A stretch of 64,000 nt of DNA from Geomonas diazotrophica (lineage in GTDB: Bacteria; Desulfobacterota; Desulfuromonadia; Geobacterales; Geobacteraceae), in assembly GCF_018919385.1 (NCBI RefSeq), contig NZ_JAHLMF010000006.1:1-64000 (forward strand), given 5' to 3'. A program made the translations under genes and the position numbers. Shown piece after piece: positions 15,024-24,085 of the stretch. The first letter of the stretch is position 1. Every line of letters begins with the position of its first letter. Under the pieces are notes generated by a model, which worked only from the letters and a program-made list of their open reading frames with translations, was not told where the DNA came from and did not search any database.

Positions 15024-15051
15024 GGTTAAGACATGCGAGAGGAGGGGGGGG

Positions 15052-15306
15052 ATGGAAAACCTTATTCCAGAAGACATGAAAGAGCCAAAGTGGATGATGC
15101 CGGTCTGCATCCTAACGTTCACCATTGGCATTTTCCTTTTGACAGTGCTCAGTACCGAACTTGTACCAGAGATGAGGGGACGTGCCGCCTCCCGTGGTCT
15201 GACTCAGTTCCTAGCTGCGATAGCGATTCTCAATGTTGCCAGTCCTATTGCTGTCCTGTATTACTATTGTGCTCAACAGGATAGCAGCGGAACGCCTCGA
15301 GCTTAG
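15052..15306 (+). CDS. Small two-helix membrane protein A
   Basis: 84 residues with helices at about 14-35 and 46-70. The ATG at 15052 follows GAGGAGGGGGGG; a longer frame from 14998 lacks such a site and overlaps the previous gene. It is the first of four consecutive tiny membrane protein genes on this strand. Confidence 0.55.
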   Translation: MENLIPEDMKEPKWMMPVCILTFTIGIFLLTVLSTELVPEMRGRAASRGLTQFLAAIAILNVASPIAVLYYYCAQQDSSGTPRA

Positions 15307-15381
15307 ATTCAAGCGGCAAATCAAAAAGCAGATGGGTTTCTCAAAATGGGATACGAGTACCGTAGGTACCGAGGGGGAATT

Positions 15382-15600
15382 ATGGCAGGCATTGTTACAG
15401 TGGCGACTTTAGAAGCAGCTATAGCGTTTGCACTACTGCCATGGTTACCTAAAACCTTACATGGCTTTGATGCTCTTGCTGTCTCAGGGATTTACATGGG
15501 GGTGTTCCTTAGCACCGTCGCCCTTTTGGACTACCGGAGTCGGAAACGGGATAGAGCCAATAAACTTGTGCTTAATTCTCAGAAAGGGAATTGGTTTTAG
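15382..15600 (+). CDS. Small two-helix membrane protein B
   Basis: 72 residues from the ATG at 15382, which has GAGGGGG five bases upstream; an ATG at 15346 is possible but without a good ribosome site. Two helices, with the loop WLPKTLHGFDALAVSGIYMG between and within them. It aligns with protein C (15636-15827) at the LLP-x(4-5)-G-x-D core, so the two are paralogues. Confidence 0.55.
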   Translation: MAGIVTVATLEAAIAFALLPWLPKTLHGFDALAVSGIYMGVFLSTVALLDYRSRKRDRANKLVLNSQKGNWF

Positions 15601-15635
15601 AGAGAGCACCAGCTAAGGGGCAAGAAGGGGCGAAT

Positions 15636-15827
15636 ATGAAGAGAATCACAGCTGGCGTGGCCATATTGGCCATCGACATTTTCATCGTACTAGTGGCTAT
15701 GAGGCTGCTACCTACAAGCATTTCTGGAATTGATGTGGTATTGGTTGTAGGCGGATTAAGCTCTTTGGGAGGCGTCTCCCTGTTGGCCTGGTATTACCTC
15801 TCGACTTGGAGCGGCAGGAGTGGATGA
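15636..15827 (+). CDS. Small two-helix membrane protein C, paralogue of B
   Basis: 63 residues, two helices (about 4-23 and 35-55) separated by LLPTSISGIDVVLVVGG. The ATG is preceded by GAAGGGG. The pattern AG-hydrophobic-LP-x-G-x-D-hydrophobic-G is shared with protein B, indicating tandem duplication and divergence. Function unknown. Confidence 0.55.
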   Translation: MKRITAGVAILAIDIFIVLVAMRLLPTSISGIDVVLVVGGLSSLGGVSLLAWYYLSTWSGRSG

Positions 15828-15985
15828 ACCCGAACGCAACCCGTAGTATCGCTGCCATACGATCATTCGCAGTTGGAGGTTTCTGGTAAGCAATGTGTAG
15901 TCCCCCTTGCCGTGTTCACGCAGAACAGCAGCACAACTCGAATTTAGATACAGGCCCAATGGGGAGTCACGCTGTGGAGGGTCAA

Positions 15986-16258
15986 ATGAAAAAGCAAGAT
16001 GACAATTACCTGGTTTTCCTTGTCAGCCTCTGCCTCGTAGTTGCATTCCTGGTTTTTGCAGCCGGTTTCATCCTATATCAGATTGGTTGGAGCGGAGTTG
16101 CTGCGTTCGGCATATTTGGGATGTTTTTCCTCCCACTGCTCATTGCCCCCGACTTAAAGTCCTCCCGAAAGTCCTCCCGATGCAGGCCGATGGGCGACAA
16201 CTACTTTCTCGACCCGATATACAAGGGTTGGTTAGGGAACGTCTTCACCAAAAAATAA
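15986..16258 (+). CDS. Small two-helix membrane protein D
   Basis: 90 residues from an ATG with GGAGG seven bases upstream. Two long helices (about 8-30 and 35-52) are followed by a basic cytoplasmic tail (KSSRKSSRC...) with an aromatic C-terminus. It is the last gene of the rightward unit, convergent with the integrase gene. Confidence 0.55.
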   Translation: MKKQDDNYLVFLVSLCLVVAFLVFAAGFILYQIGWSGVAAFGIFGMFFLPLLIAPDLKSSRKSSRCRPMGDNYFLDPIYKGWLGNVFTKK

Positions 16259-16331
16259 GTCCTTCTTCGCCGTGTGGCTTTGATCAGCGCAATCTCAGAC
16301 TCCAGATAATAGCCAAACCATACTTGGCAGC

Positions 16332-16353
16332 GCACTCTATTGGCTTAGAGTGC
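16332..16353. terminator. Probable bidirectional terminator
   Basis: GCACTCTA-TTGGCT-TAGAGTGC between the convergent small-gene operon and the integrase. The flanking T-runs are short on both strands, so it is weaker than the terminator at 10982. Confidence 0.5.
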
Positions 16354-16359
16354 GGGCAA

Positions 16360-17604
16360 TTATTCTTGCCCTCGTTGTTTCAGTGGGATCTCCCTGGCCC
16401 CGGCCACCAGGTCATCTAGGTAATCAGCCCACACTTGCATCATCTTCCTGCGTTCCGCCAGATGGGCTGTACGATTATAGGCCCTGCCATTGGGGTCTTT
16501 AACGGCATGGGCGAGTTGGTGCTCGATGTAGTCGGGGCGGATGTTCAGAACCTCATCGAGTATGGTTCTGGCCGTCGCACGGAAACCGTGTCCAGTCATT
16601 GTATCTTTGTCAAAGCCCATCCGCCGCAGCGCGGCGTTGACCGCATTATTGCTCATCGGCCTCGCCACCGACCGCGCACATGGGAAGAGGTAGCGCCCTC
16701 TACCGCTGAAACTGTGCAACTCCTTGAGAATCTCTAGCGCTTGAGACGACAGCGGAACCGTGTGGGCCGCTTTCATTTTCATTCTCTCTGCGGGGATCGT
16801 CCATAGTGCCTCATCAAAGTTCACCTCTGACCATTCTGCCTGCCGTAATTCCCCAGGGCGAACAAAGAAAAGCGGGGCCAAACGAAGGGCGCATCTAACG
16901 ACGAAGCCTCCTTCGTATTCCTGGATCGCACGGATTAGGTGCGCGACCTCCTTGGGATCAGTAATAGAGGCATGATGCTTTTCGGGTGGGGGAGGAAGAG
17001 CTCCCTTCAAATCGGCGGCCACGTCCCGCGTTGCCCGTCCAGTTGCGACCGCATATCTAAAGACTTGTCCACAGATGGTTTTTATGCGGTGTGCGGTCTC
17101 AAGCGCACCGCGTGATTCTACTCGACGTAAGACGGCTAGGACATCAGGCGGCTCAATTTCACTAATCGGCCGATCACCAAGCCACGGGAAAACGTCACGC
17201 TCCAGGCGTTTAAGGATCGTGTCTGCGTGACCGACTGTCCATGTATTCAAGAAGCGCGTATGCCACTCCCTCGCTACGATCTCGAAAGCATTTTCGGAAG
17301 CAGCCACCTGGGCGGCCTTGAGAGCCTTCTTCATTCCTGAAGGGTCGATTCCCGCTGCTACCTGTTTACGTGCTGCAGCGAGCTTCTCTCTTGCGTCAGC
17401 CAACGACACCTCAGGATAAGAGCCGAAAGCCAGCAGTTTTTCTTTACCTCCGAACTGATACTTGAAGCGCCACAACTTTCCACCCGATGGGGTGATAAGC
17501 AAAAACAATCCCTTTCCGTCGAACAGCTTCGCTTCCTTTGCCTGGGGCTTTGCCTTCCTTACCTGCTGTTCCGAAAGGGGGAGTATCCTTTTGGGCATAA
17601 TCAC
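16360..17604 (-). CDS. P4-type integrase (DUF4102 N-terminal domain), tmRNA-targeting
   Basis: 414 residues. The N-terminal DUF4102 arm-binding domain (LFDGKGLFLLITPSGGKLWRFKYQFGGKEKLLAFGSYPEVSLADAR) precedes the catalytic domain: Arg in VRPGELRQAEW, HGFRATARTIL, HQLAHAV and the nucleophile in GRAYNRT. This family inserts islands and P4-like satellites at tRNA and tmRNA 3' ends. It lies 174 bp from the ssrA 3' end and points away from it, the usual arrangement, so it is the enzyme that placed the 646-17792 island. The frame is intact. Confidence 0.92.
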   Translation of the reverse strand: MIMPKRILPLSEQQVRKAKPQAKEAKLFDGKGLFLLITPSGGKLWRFKYQFGGKEKLLAFGSYPEVSLADAREKLAAARKQVAAGIDPSGMKKALKAAQVAASENAFEIVAREWHTRFLNTWTVGHADTILKRLERDVFPWLGDRPISEIEPPDVLAVLRRVESRGALETAHRIKTICGQVFRYAVATGRATRDVAADLKGALPPPPEKHHASITDPKEVAHLIRAIQEYEGGFVVRCALRLAPLFFVRPGELRQAEWSEVNFDEALWTIPAERMKMKAAHTVPLSSQALEILKELHSFSGRGRYLFPCARSVARPMSNNAVNAALRRMGFDKDTMTGHGFRATARTILDEVLNIRPDYIEHQLAHAVKDPNGRAYNRTAHLAERRKMMQVWADYLDDLVAGAREIPLKQRGQE

Positions 17605-17720
17605 TTACCTCTGCTTGGGGGTATCGAGTTTGCCTTTGGGGTAGATCACTACACTGCGTACCCCTAAAAAGAGTGGATCTCAGGATACAACAGTAAATCT
17701 CCGAGGACAATTGAAAAAGA

Positions 17721-17747
17721 AAAAGCCCTAGAATGTCTAGGGCTTTT
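17721..17747 (-). terminator. Substitute terminator for ssrA supplied by the island
   Basis: AAAAGCCCTAGA-ATG-TCTAGGGCTTTT, followed on the minus strand by TCTTTTTC. It lies about 32 bp beyond the ssrA 3' end inside the island, so it replaces the terminator displaced to 583-648. A smaller GGTCC/GGACC hairpin lies between. Confidence 0.8.
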
Positions 17748-17777
17748 ACACTTCTCCGGTCCTTGGAGGACCTTCAA

Positions 17778-17792
17778 TTGGTGGAGGTGGCG
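17778..17792. repeat. Attachment-site repeat at ssrA (attR)
   Basis: TTGGTGGAGGTGGCG, identical to 646-660. It covers the last 14 bases of ssrA, so insertion restores the gene end. Confidence 0.75.
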
Positions 17793-18129
17793 GGAATCGA
17801 ACCCGCGTCCGAGAATCGTACACATAAGGCGTCTACATGCTTATACCTGTTTTTACTTTAGCCGCTCGGGACTCCACAGGCCGGGATTCCCGATTGCCGA
17901 TTCCGCTAAATTTCGCCGCAGGGCCACGGACTCTCCCTGAAACTATCCCACTGAATGACGTTCTATCCTCCCACGTGGGAGATGGCAGGTAGAACGTTAG
18001 CAGGTTATTAAGCTGCTAAAGCGTAATCGTAATTGTCGGCGCTTAATGCGTCCCGGATTGTTTAACGAGCCACCCGGACCTCGGCATGCAACCTTAGCTT
18101 CTTACCCCCGTCGAAACCTTTACACCCCC
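17779..18129 (-). ncRNA. ssrA: Transfer-messenger RNA (tmRNA)
   Basis: 351 nt. The 5' end GGGGGTGTAAAGGTTTCGAC and 3' end GTTCGATTCCCGCCACCTCCACCA-type acceptor/T-arm (CCA encoded) form the tRNA-like domain. The tag frame reads A-D-N-Y-D-Y-A-L-A-A then TAA, the classical degradation tag. It rescues stalled ribosomes together with SmpB, whose gene is immediately upstream. Its 3' end serves as the island's insertion site; the gene itself is intact. Confidence 0.97.
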
Positions 18130-18149
18130 GTAAAACCTAAAATTTTAAC

Positions 18150-18623
18150 TTAGTCCCTGTCCCTGGATCCTCGGTTTCTTTCTTTCAGCGCGACCACGAC
18201 GTCGCGCCGCATGTCCTTCTCCTTCATGACTTCACGCTTGTCGTAGTTCTTCTTGCCCTTCGCCAGACCCAACTCGGTCTTTACTTTGCCATCTTTGAAA
18301 TAAACCCTGAGCGGAATCAGCGTGTAGCCCTGCTCCCGGATCTTGGAAAAGAGCTTGACGATCTCTTTCTTGTGCAACAACAGCTTCCGCATACGGTCCG
18401 GATCGTGATTCTCACGGTTGCCGAAATCGTACGGGTTGATGTGGAAGTTGTGCAAAAAGGCTTCGCCGTTCTTCACCATGGCAAAGGAGTCGTTCAGGTT
18501 GGCCTTGCCGTTGCGCAGAGACTTAACTTCGGTCCCCTGCAACACCATGCCCGCCTCGTAACGCTCTTCGATGAAGTAATCATGGAAGGCCTTCTTGTTG
18601 TTGCAAATCAGCTTCTCACCCAT
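18150..18623 (-). CDS. smpB: SsrA-binding protein SmpB
   Basis: 157 residues, full family length. It has the characteristic start (KLICNNKKAFHDYFIEERYEAGMVLQGTEVKSLRNGKANLNDSF), the HINPYDFGNRENHDPDRMRKLLLHKKEI core that binds the tmRNA tRNA-like domain, and a basic C-terminal tail that enters the ribosomal mRNA channel. It lies 20 bp upstream of ssrA on the same strand, a functional pairing. Nothing odd. Confidence 0.97.
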   Translation of the reverse strand: MGEKLICNNKKAFHDYFIEERYEAGMVLQGTEVKSLRNGKANLNDSFAMVKNGEAFLHNFHINPYDFGNRENHDPDRMRKLLLHKKEIVKLFSKIREQGYTLIPLRVYFKDGKVKTELGLAKGKKNYDKREVMKEKDMRRDVVVALKERNRGSRDRD

Positions 18624-18844
18624 AAGGGGACATCATATCAGATTACCCCGCAAATGGACAGGGGGAAAAACCGGTACAAAATCCGGGCGAGACACCCCCC
18701 TCCGGACCACGGCTTAGTGACAACAAGCAGACGTGAAGGTGAAGAATCCTACCCCTTCTGCAATGACAGTGATGGGAAGTGCTGTATAATCTGAGTCTGA
18801 ATTCGGCATTAAAATTTAAACATCACTCACTGGGCAGATCCGGA

Positions 18845-20110
18845 ATGAATAGACCACTACCAGCAGGCGAACCAGGACAAGAGAAGGACAGTTTCTTCAG
18901 TAGCCTCGTCGCCGGAATCATATTGGTCAATTTGTTTGTCTACCTCATCGTCGGAACCTCCCTCTACAACAGCCGCAAGCACTACGACAAGCTGGCTGAA
19001 GTCACTACTCAAAACCTCGCCAAGTCTCTCGAAGCCAACGTCTCCGACATCCTCGACAAGATGAACATCGTCCTTTTTTCCGTCGCCACCGAGACGGAAA
19101 GGCACCTCTCCTCGCGCCGCATCGACAAGGCGTCGTTGAGCTTGTTCGCCAGGGAGCAGATCCGGGTGCTGCCGGAACTGGATAGAATTGTCATCGCCGA
19201 CAGTTCCGGAACGGTGCTTTGCGGCAGCGACAACACGGCGGACTCGGTTAACTTAAGCGATCGCCAGTATTTCAGCAGACTCAGAAGCGACCCCGACCTG
19301 CAACTCGTGGTGTCGAACCTGCTCAAGGGAAAAGTCACGGGCCAGTGGAGAGTCGCCGTCGCCAGACGCGTCAACAACCCCGACGGCACCTTCGCGGGCG
19401 CGGCGATAGGGACCTTCGACGTCACCTTCTTCGACAAACTTTTCTCTCACCTCGATATCGGCAAAAACGGCGCGGTCGGCATCAGGGACGCGGAGTTCAA
19501 ACTGATCGCCCTGAACCCGAAGGGGAAAGAGGCCGCCAGCCAGATCGGCTCCGACGTGGTTTCGCAAAAGACGCGCGACATGGTTCGTGCGAATCCGGTC
19601 ACCGCTACCTACAAGACGGTGTTCGCGCGGGACAATATGGAACGCATGGTCACCTTCCGCAAGGCTGCCAAATACCCCTATTACATCTTCGCCACCCTCT
19701 CACCCGTCGACTACATGACCTCCTGGCGCAAGGAAGCCGTCGGGGGGCTGGTACTGTTGCTGCTGTTCACCTCCATGACGCTGATTTCGGCGCGGTTTCT
19801 GTACAAGAGCAAGGTCAATGCCCTGCTCCACGCGGAGGCGAAGCGCTACGGCGACGAGATGAGACAACAAAACGAGGAACTGAACGCGGCAATCTCGAGG
19901 GTCAAACGCCTGGAAGGAATCATCTCCATCTGTTCCTACTGCAAGAAGATACGCACCGAGGAACAATCCTGGGAACAGCTCGAAAAGTACTTCAGCGAGC
20001 ATTCCGACGCCATGTTCAGCCATGGCATGTGCCCCGATTGCGCGGCAGAGCAGCAGAGGATCTTTCGCGAGGCGGCCTCTTCCAAAAAGGACCCCAACGA
20101 TTATCACTAA
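18845..20110 (+). CDS. dCache membrane sensor with C-terminal cysteine motif domain
   Basis: 421 residues from the ATG at 18845 (an upstream in-frame ATG at 18779 lacks support). A first transmembrane helix (about 22-42), a periplasmic double-Cache sensor (VVIADSSGTVLCGS... DRQYFSRLRSDP...IGTFDV...), a second helix (about 318-340), a coiled coil, then LEGIISICSYCKKIRTEEQSWEQLEKYF...HGMCPDC. The last module is a cysteine-containing output segment that often follows PAS and Cache sensors in this group. There is no kinase or cyclase domain, so output may pass to the neighbouring kinase. Confidence 0.75.
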   Translation: MNRPLPAGEPGQEKDSFFSSLVAGIILVNLFVYLIVGTSLYNSRKHYDKLAEVTTQNLAKSLEANVSDILDKMNIVLFSVATETERHLSSRRIDKASLSLFAREQIRVLPELDRIVIADSSGTVLCGSDNTADSVNLSDRQYFSRLRSDPDLQLVVSNLLKGKVTGQWRVAVARRVNNPDGTFAGAAIGTFDVTFFDKLFSHLDIGKNGAVGIRDAEFKLIALNPKGKEAASQIGSDVVSQKTRDMVRANPVTATYKTVFARDNMERMVTFRKAAKYPYYIFATLSPVDYMTSWRKEAVGGLVLLLLFTSMTLISARFLYKSKVNALLHAEAKRYGDEMRQQNEELNAAISRVKRLEGIISICSYCKKIRTEEQSWEQLEKYFSEHSDAMFSHGMCPDCAAEQQRIFREAASSKKDPNDYH

Positions 20111-20195
20111 ACCTGTATCGGCAACCTGCCGAATTACTATCCTATAGCGGTGATCACTCGAAACAATACCGACTCAGACCAGGCGGTGCTACTAG

Positions 20196-22583
20196 ATGCT
20201 TTCCCGACTCTTCACGACCCGACGATACGCGCTGGCAATAAGCTTCTTCTGGGTGCTCTTCATCGCCGTCTCGCTGGCTTGGTTCTACGTACAGTACAGA
20301 AATAACCTCTTTGAACTCGCCAAGGCGCAGGCCCGCATCGCCTTCGAGAAGGACCTCCTCTACCGCAAGTGGGCTTCCCAACGCGGCGGCGTCTACGTCC
20401 CCGTCACCCCCGCGACTCCGCCCAACCCGTACCTCTCCCACATCCCGGAGCGAGACATCAAGACCCCCTCGGGGAAGGAGCTCACCCTCATCAACCCCGC
20501 CTACATGACCCGTCAGGTCTTCGAACTGGCCGAGACCGAAAAACAGATCGCCAAGGGACACATAACCAGCCTGAACCCGATCAGAGGTGCAAACGCCCCC
20601 GACCCCTGGGAACGAAAGGCGCTGGAGGCCTTCGAAAAGGGGGAGCAGGAGGTGAGCGAGGTGGTCTCCGTCGAGGGGCACCGCTTCGTAAGGCTCATGC
20701 GGCCTTTCAAGGTGGAGAGTTCCTGCCTGAGATGCCATGCCTCGCAGGGCTACCGAAAGGGGGACATCCGCGGCGGCATCAGCGTGACCGTGCCGCTGGC
20801 CATCGTCTCGGCAGGCTCCAGCCGCATACTTGCCACTACCACGGCCACCCTCCTCTTGATGGGCATCGCGGGGGTCGGCCTGATCCTGGCCGGGGCCTCC
20901 CGGGTCTCGAAGGATTCGGCCCGGCTGGAGGAGAAGAACGCAGAACTGTTGCACGAGGTGACCGAGCGGGAGATCACCCAGGAACAGCTCAGGGAACAGA
21001 CCGTCCTCCTGGAGGAGGAAGTGGCGGAACGCGAGGCGGCCCAGGAAGAGGCCGTGGCCAACCAGAGGAAGCTGCGGCTCATCATGGATTCCACCCATGC
21101 CGCCATCTACGGCATAGACACCACCGGCAGATGCACCTTCGCCAACAAGACCTGCCTTGAGCTCACCGGTTACAGCCTGGACGAGTTGATCGGCAGGAAC
21201 ATGCACGACACGATCCACCACACCCTCCCCGACGGGATGCCCGCGCCGGTGGCCAAATGCAAGATCTTCCGGGCCTACAGCGAAGGAGAAGGGTGCACCG
21301 TGCGCGACGAGGTGTTCTAGCGCAAGGACGGCACCTCCTTCCCGGTGGAATACTCCTCCTACCCGATCCTCAACGACGGGGTGATCGAAGGCGCCGTAAT
21401 AAGCTTCCTCGACGTGTCCGAGCGCGTGAAACTGGAGGAGCAACTGCGTCAGGCGCAGAAGATGGAGGCCGTCGGGCAGTTGGCCGGAGGGGTGGCCCAC
21501 GACTTCAACAACATCCTGCAGGTGATCAGCGGCTACGGGAGCATCCTGAAGCTGGATGAGAGGCTGGACGACCGGCAGCAGGAGGAAATCGACCATATCC
21601 TCTCCGCGGCAGAGAAGGCGGCACAACTCACCAGGGGGCTGCTCGCCTTCAGCCGCAAGCAGGTGATCACGCTCTCCCCCGTCAAACTGAACGACATCGT
21701 CGAGAACGTCCGGAAATTCCTGGCGCGGATCATAGGCGAGGACATCCACCTGAAGACGACCCCGAGCGAGGCCCCCCTGTACGTCATGGCCGACCTGGGA
21801 CAGCTGGAGCAGGTCCTCTTCAACCTGGCTACCAACGCACGCGACGCCATGCCAAGAGGCGGGGTGCTCGCCATCGAGACGGGGAGCCAGGTGGTGGAGT
21901 CACCGCTGGACCAGGAATCGGGCCTGATCAGGCCCGGCAGCTACGCGGTATTGACCGTCACCGATACCGGCTGCGGCATGAGCGCGGAGACCTGCAAGAG
22001 GATCTTCGAGCCGTTCTACACCACCAAGGAAATCAGCAAGGGAACGGGACTGGGCATGGCCATCGTCTATGGCATCGTCAAGCAGCATAACGGCTTCATC
22101 AACGTCTACAGCGAACCGGGACATGGCACCACCTTCAGAATCCATCTCCCCATCTACCATGCCGAACGGGTCATGGACGAGGAGAGCGCCAAGCAGGCCG
22201 CGCCGCCGCGGGGGGGGAGCGAGACCATACTGCTCGCCGAAGACGACGAGGGGGTACGAAACCTGGTCCTGTCCGTGCTGACACGCTTCGGGTACCGCGT
22301 GATCCAGGCGGTGGACGGCCAGGATGCGGTCGAGAAGTACAGCGCGCACCGGAACGAAATATCCATGATACTCATGGACCTGATCATGCCGCGCAAAAAC
22401 GGCAAGGAAGCCTACGACGAGATAGCGCAGCTGGACCCTGAGGTAAAGGTGTTGTACGCCAGCGGCTACACGGCGGATTTCATCAAGAACCGCGGGGTGC
22501 CCGAGGAGGGGATCGACCTGATCATGAAGCCGATTCAGCCGATGGAGCTGTTGCGAACGGTGCGGGACGTCCTGGACGCATAA
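20196..22583 (+). pseudogene. DUF3365-PAS hybrid histidine kinase interrupted by an amber codon
   Basis: One reading frame of 795 codons broken by TAG at 21318-21320 (codon 375). Order: helix 12-32; DUF3365/Tll0287-like periplasmic domain with CLRCH (177-181), a possible covalent haem site; helix ~210-232; coiled coil; PAS (~290-410); HisKA with VAHDFNN; HATPase (GCGMS, GTGLGMAIVYGIV); receiver (LLAEDDE, LMDLIMP). The stop falls where PAS domains read DEVF-W-RKDGTSFPVEY, so a single TGG to TAG change explains it. Without suppression the product would be a sensor without kinase. The second part could start at an internal GTG (21345). A sequencing error is possible. Confidence 0.85.
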
Positions 22584-22616
22584 AAAGGCGCGGCGCCTCA
22601 CCCCGCATGGAGTGCC

Positions 22617-23858
22617 TTACGGCCGCGCTGTTCCCGCGAGGTATACCCGCTCCAGGCGCCCCCTGGCCAGGACGGTGGACTCGATCCCGGCGCCGGCGTC
22701 GTGGTTGCAGCCGCCGAGGACCTGGAAGTCGGCCCGTTTGCCGGCTTGCAGCGACCCGGTGTCGGCGTCGATACGCAGCGCCCGCGCCCCCCCAAGCGTT
22801 GCCATGGTGAGCAGCTCCTGGCAGCTGAAGACGCCGGGGGCAACCTGCTGGAGGAAGTTGATCTCGTCCCAAAGGGAGAGCGAATCGTTGCTGGCAAGCG
22901 AGTCCGTGCCGAGGGCCAGTTGCAGCCCGGATTCCTTCAAGAGCTTGTGCGGAGCGCAGCCGACGAAGAGACGGTCGTTGCTGCGCGGGCAAAGGACGAC
23001 GCTTACGCCGCGCTCCTTGAGGATGGAGACGTCGTTCGGGGTGACGTGGACGGCGTGCACCGCAAGGGTCGCGGAATCCAGGACGCCGAGCTCGTCCAGG
23101 TAGCGGGTCGAGGTGGTGCGCATCGGGTGCGGCAGGTACTGCTCCCAATGCGCCATGGGGTAGAGCAGTTCGGCGATGGCGCCGCTGCTGTCGTGCATGA
23201 AGAGGGCTTCGTCGGCCGTCTCGGAGAGATGCACCGCCTTGGGCGCCGAGATTTTCTCGGAGAGGGCCTGCAGGCAGCGGAACAGCTTTCCGGAAACGGT
23301 GTGGGGGGTGTGCGGGGAGAGGCCAGGGAGGAGTCCCCCCTGCAACGTCTCGAGCGTCGCTTCAATCCGCGCCACGAGCGTGTCGCACAAAAGCGGGTCG
23401 TGGCCGATCGCTTCCAGGAAGAGCCTCCCGGTGAGCGGTGTGTCGCGGTACAGGGGAACGAGCGAGAGATCGGAGAGGATGTCGCCCACGGCGGTGGTGC
23501 CGGATTCCAGGCAAAGCCGCATCCCTTCCCGGACCGAATGCTCCAGATCTCCCGGTTCCAGGGCCCGCTTTATCTTCACCACCTGCTGGATCCACTCGAC
23601 GTAGCGCTTGGGGAGGTAGTCGAGCTCTTTGCGCAGCTTCCACGCGGGGAAGTGGGTGAGCTCGAGGTGGGTGTGGGCGTTCACCAGGCCCGGCATGATC
23701 ACGGACTCGTGCAGGTCGGTGACCGGAGCGGAAAACTGCGCACGGAGCTCGTGGACCTTGCCGACCGCGACGATGCGCCCGTCTTTCACGGCCAGGGCAC
23801 CGCCCGCTATCGGCGGAGACGAAATCGGCAGCAGGTAGGAAGCGGCGTAGATTCTCAT
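22617..23858 (-). CDS. Amidohydrolase, probably aminodeoxyfutalosine deaminase
   Basis: 413 residues from the ATG at 23858. Metal-dependent deaminase fold: GLVNAHTHLELT (HxH), HLSETADE, HAVHVT, and LGTDSLASNDSLSLWDE, with CPRSN close to the active site. These match the ATZ/TRZ-like deaminases that convert aminodeoxyfutalosine to futalosine in alternative menaquinone synthesis, which this group of bacteria uses. No other menaquinone gene is adjacent, so the substrate is inferred. It is convergent with the kinase gene on its left. Confidence 0.7.
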   Translation of the reverse strand: MRIYAASYLLPISSPPIAGGALAVKDGRIVAVGKVHELRAQFSAPVTDLHESVIMPGLVNAHTHLELTHFPAWKLRKELDYLPKRYVEWIQQVVKIKRALEPGDLEHSVREGMRLCLESGTTAVGDILSDLSLVPLYRDTPLTGRLFLEAIGHDPLLCDTLVARIEATLETLQGGLLPGLSPHTPHTVSGKLFRCLQALSEKISAPKAVHLSETADEALFMHDSSGAIAELLYPMAHWEQYLPHPMRTTSTRYLDELGVLDSATLAVHAVHVTPNDVSILKERGVSVVLCPRSNDRLFVGCAPHKLLKESGLQLALGTDSLASNDSLSLWDEINFLQQVAPGVFSCQELLTMATLGGARALRIDADTGSLQAGKRADFQVLGGCNHDAGAGIESTVLARGRLERVYLAGTARP

Positions 23859-24032
23859 TCGGACCCCCCAAAAGCTCTTGCCACAGAGGACACAAAGGAA
23901 GATGTGCCCCGTGAACTTGCAACAGATGCAGTTTAACAGGTAGTGGGAGGTTAGGCGAGAGGGAGGTGCGCGAAGCAAACCCAAATCCCCCCGTCCCCCC
24001 TTCTCTTCTATTCCAGACCGGACCAACAAAAA

Positions 24033-24062
24033 GGACGCTGACGAATTCCTTCGTCAGCGTCC
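24033..24062 (-). terminator. Terminator of the panBCD operon
   Basis: GGACGCTGACGAA-TTCC-TTCGTCAGCGTCC, followed by TTTTTG on the minus strand, 24 bp after the panD stop. Confidence 0.85.
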
Positions 24063-24085
24063 CTGTCGTTTCTTCAAAGCGGTTG

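Noticed and set aside
646-17792. Prophage
   Set aside because: No capsid, portal, terminase, tail or lysis genes; only integrase, AlpA-like and replication-type genes as in satellites and islands.
21318-21320. Pyrrolysine or other recoding of the amber codon
   Set aside because: The expected residue is a plain Trp in a PAS domain, and these bacteria are not known to carry the pyrrolysine system.
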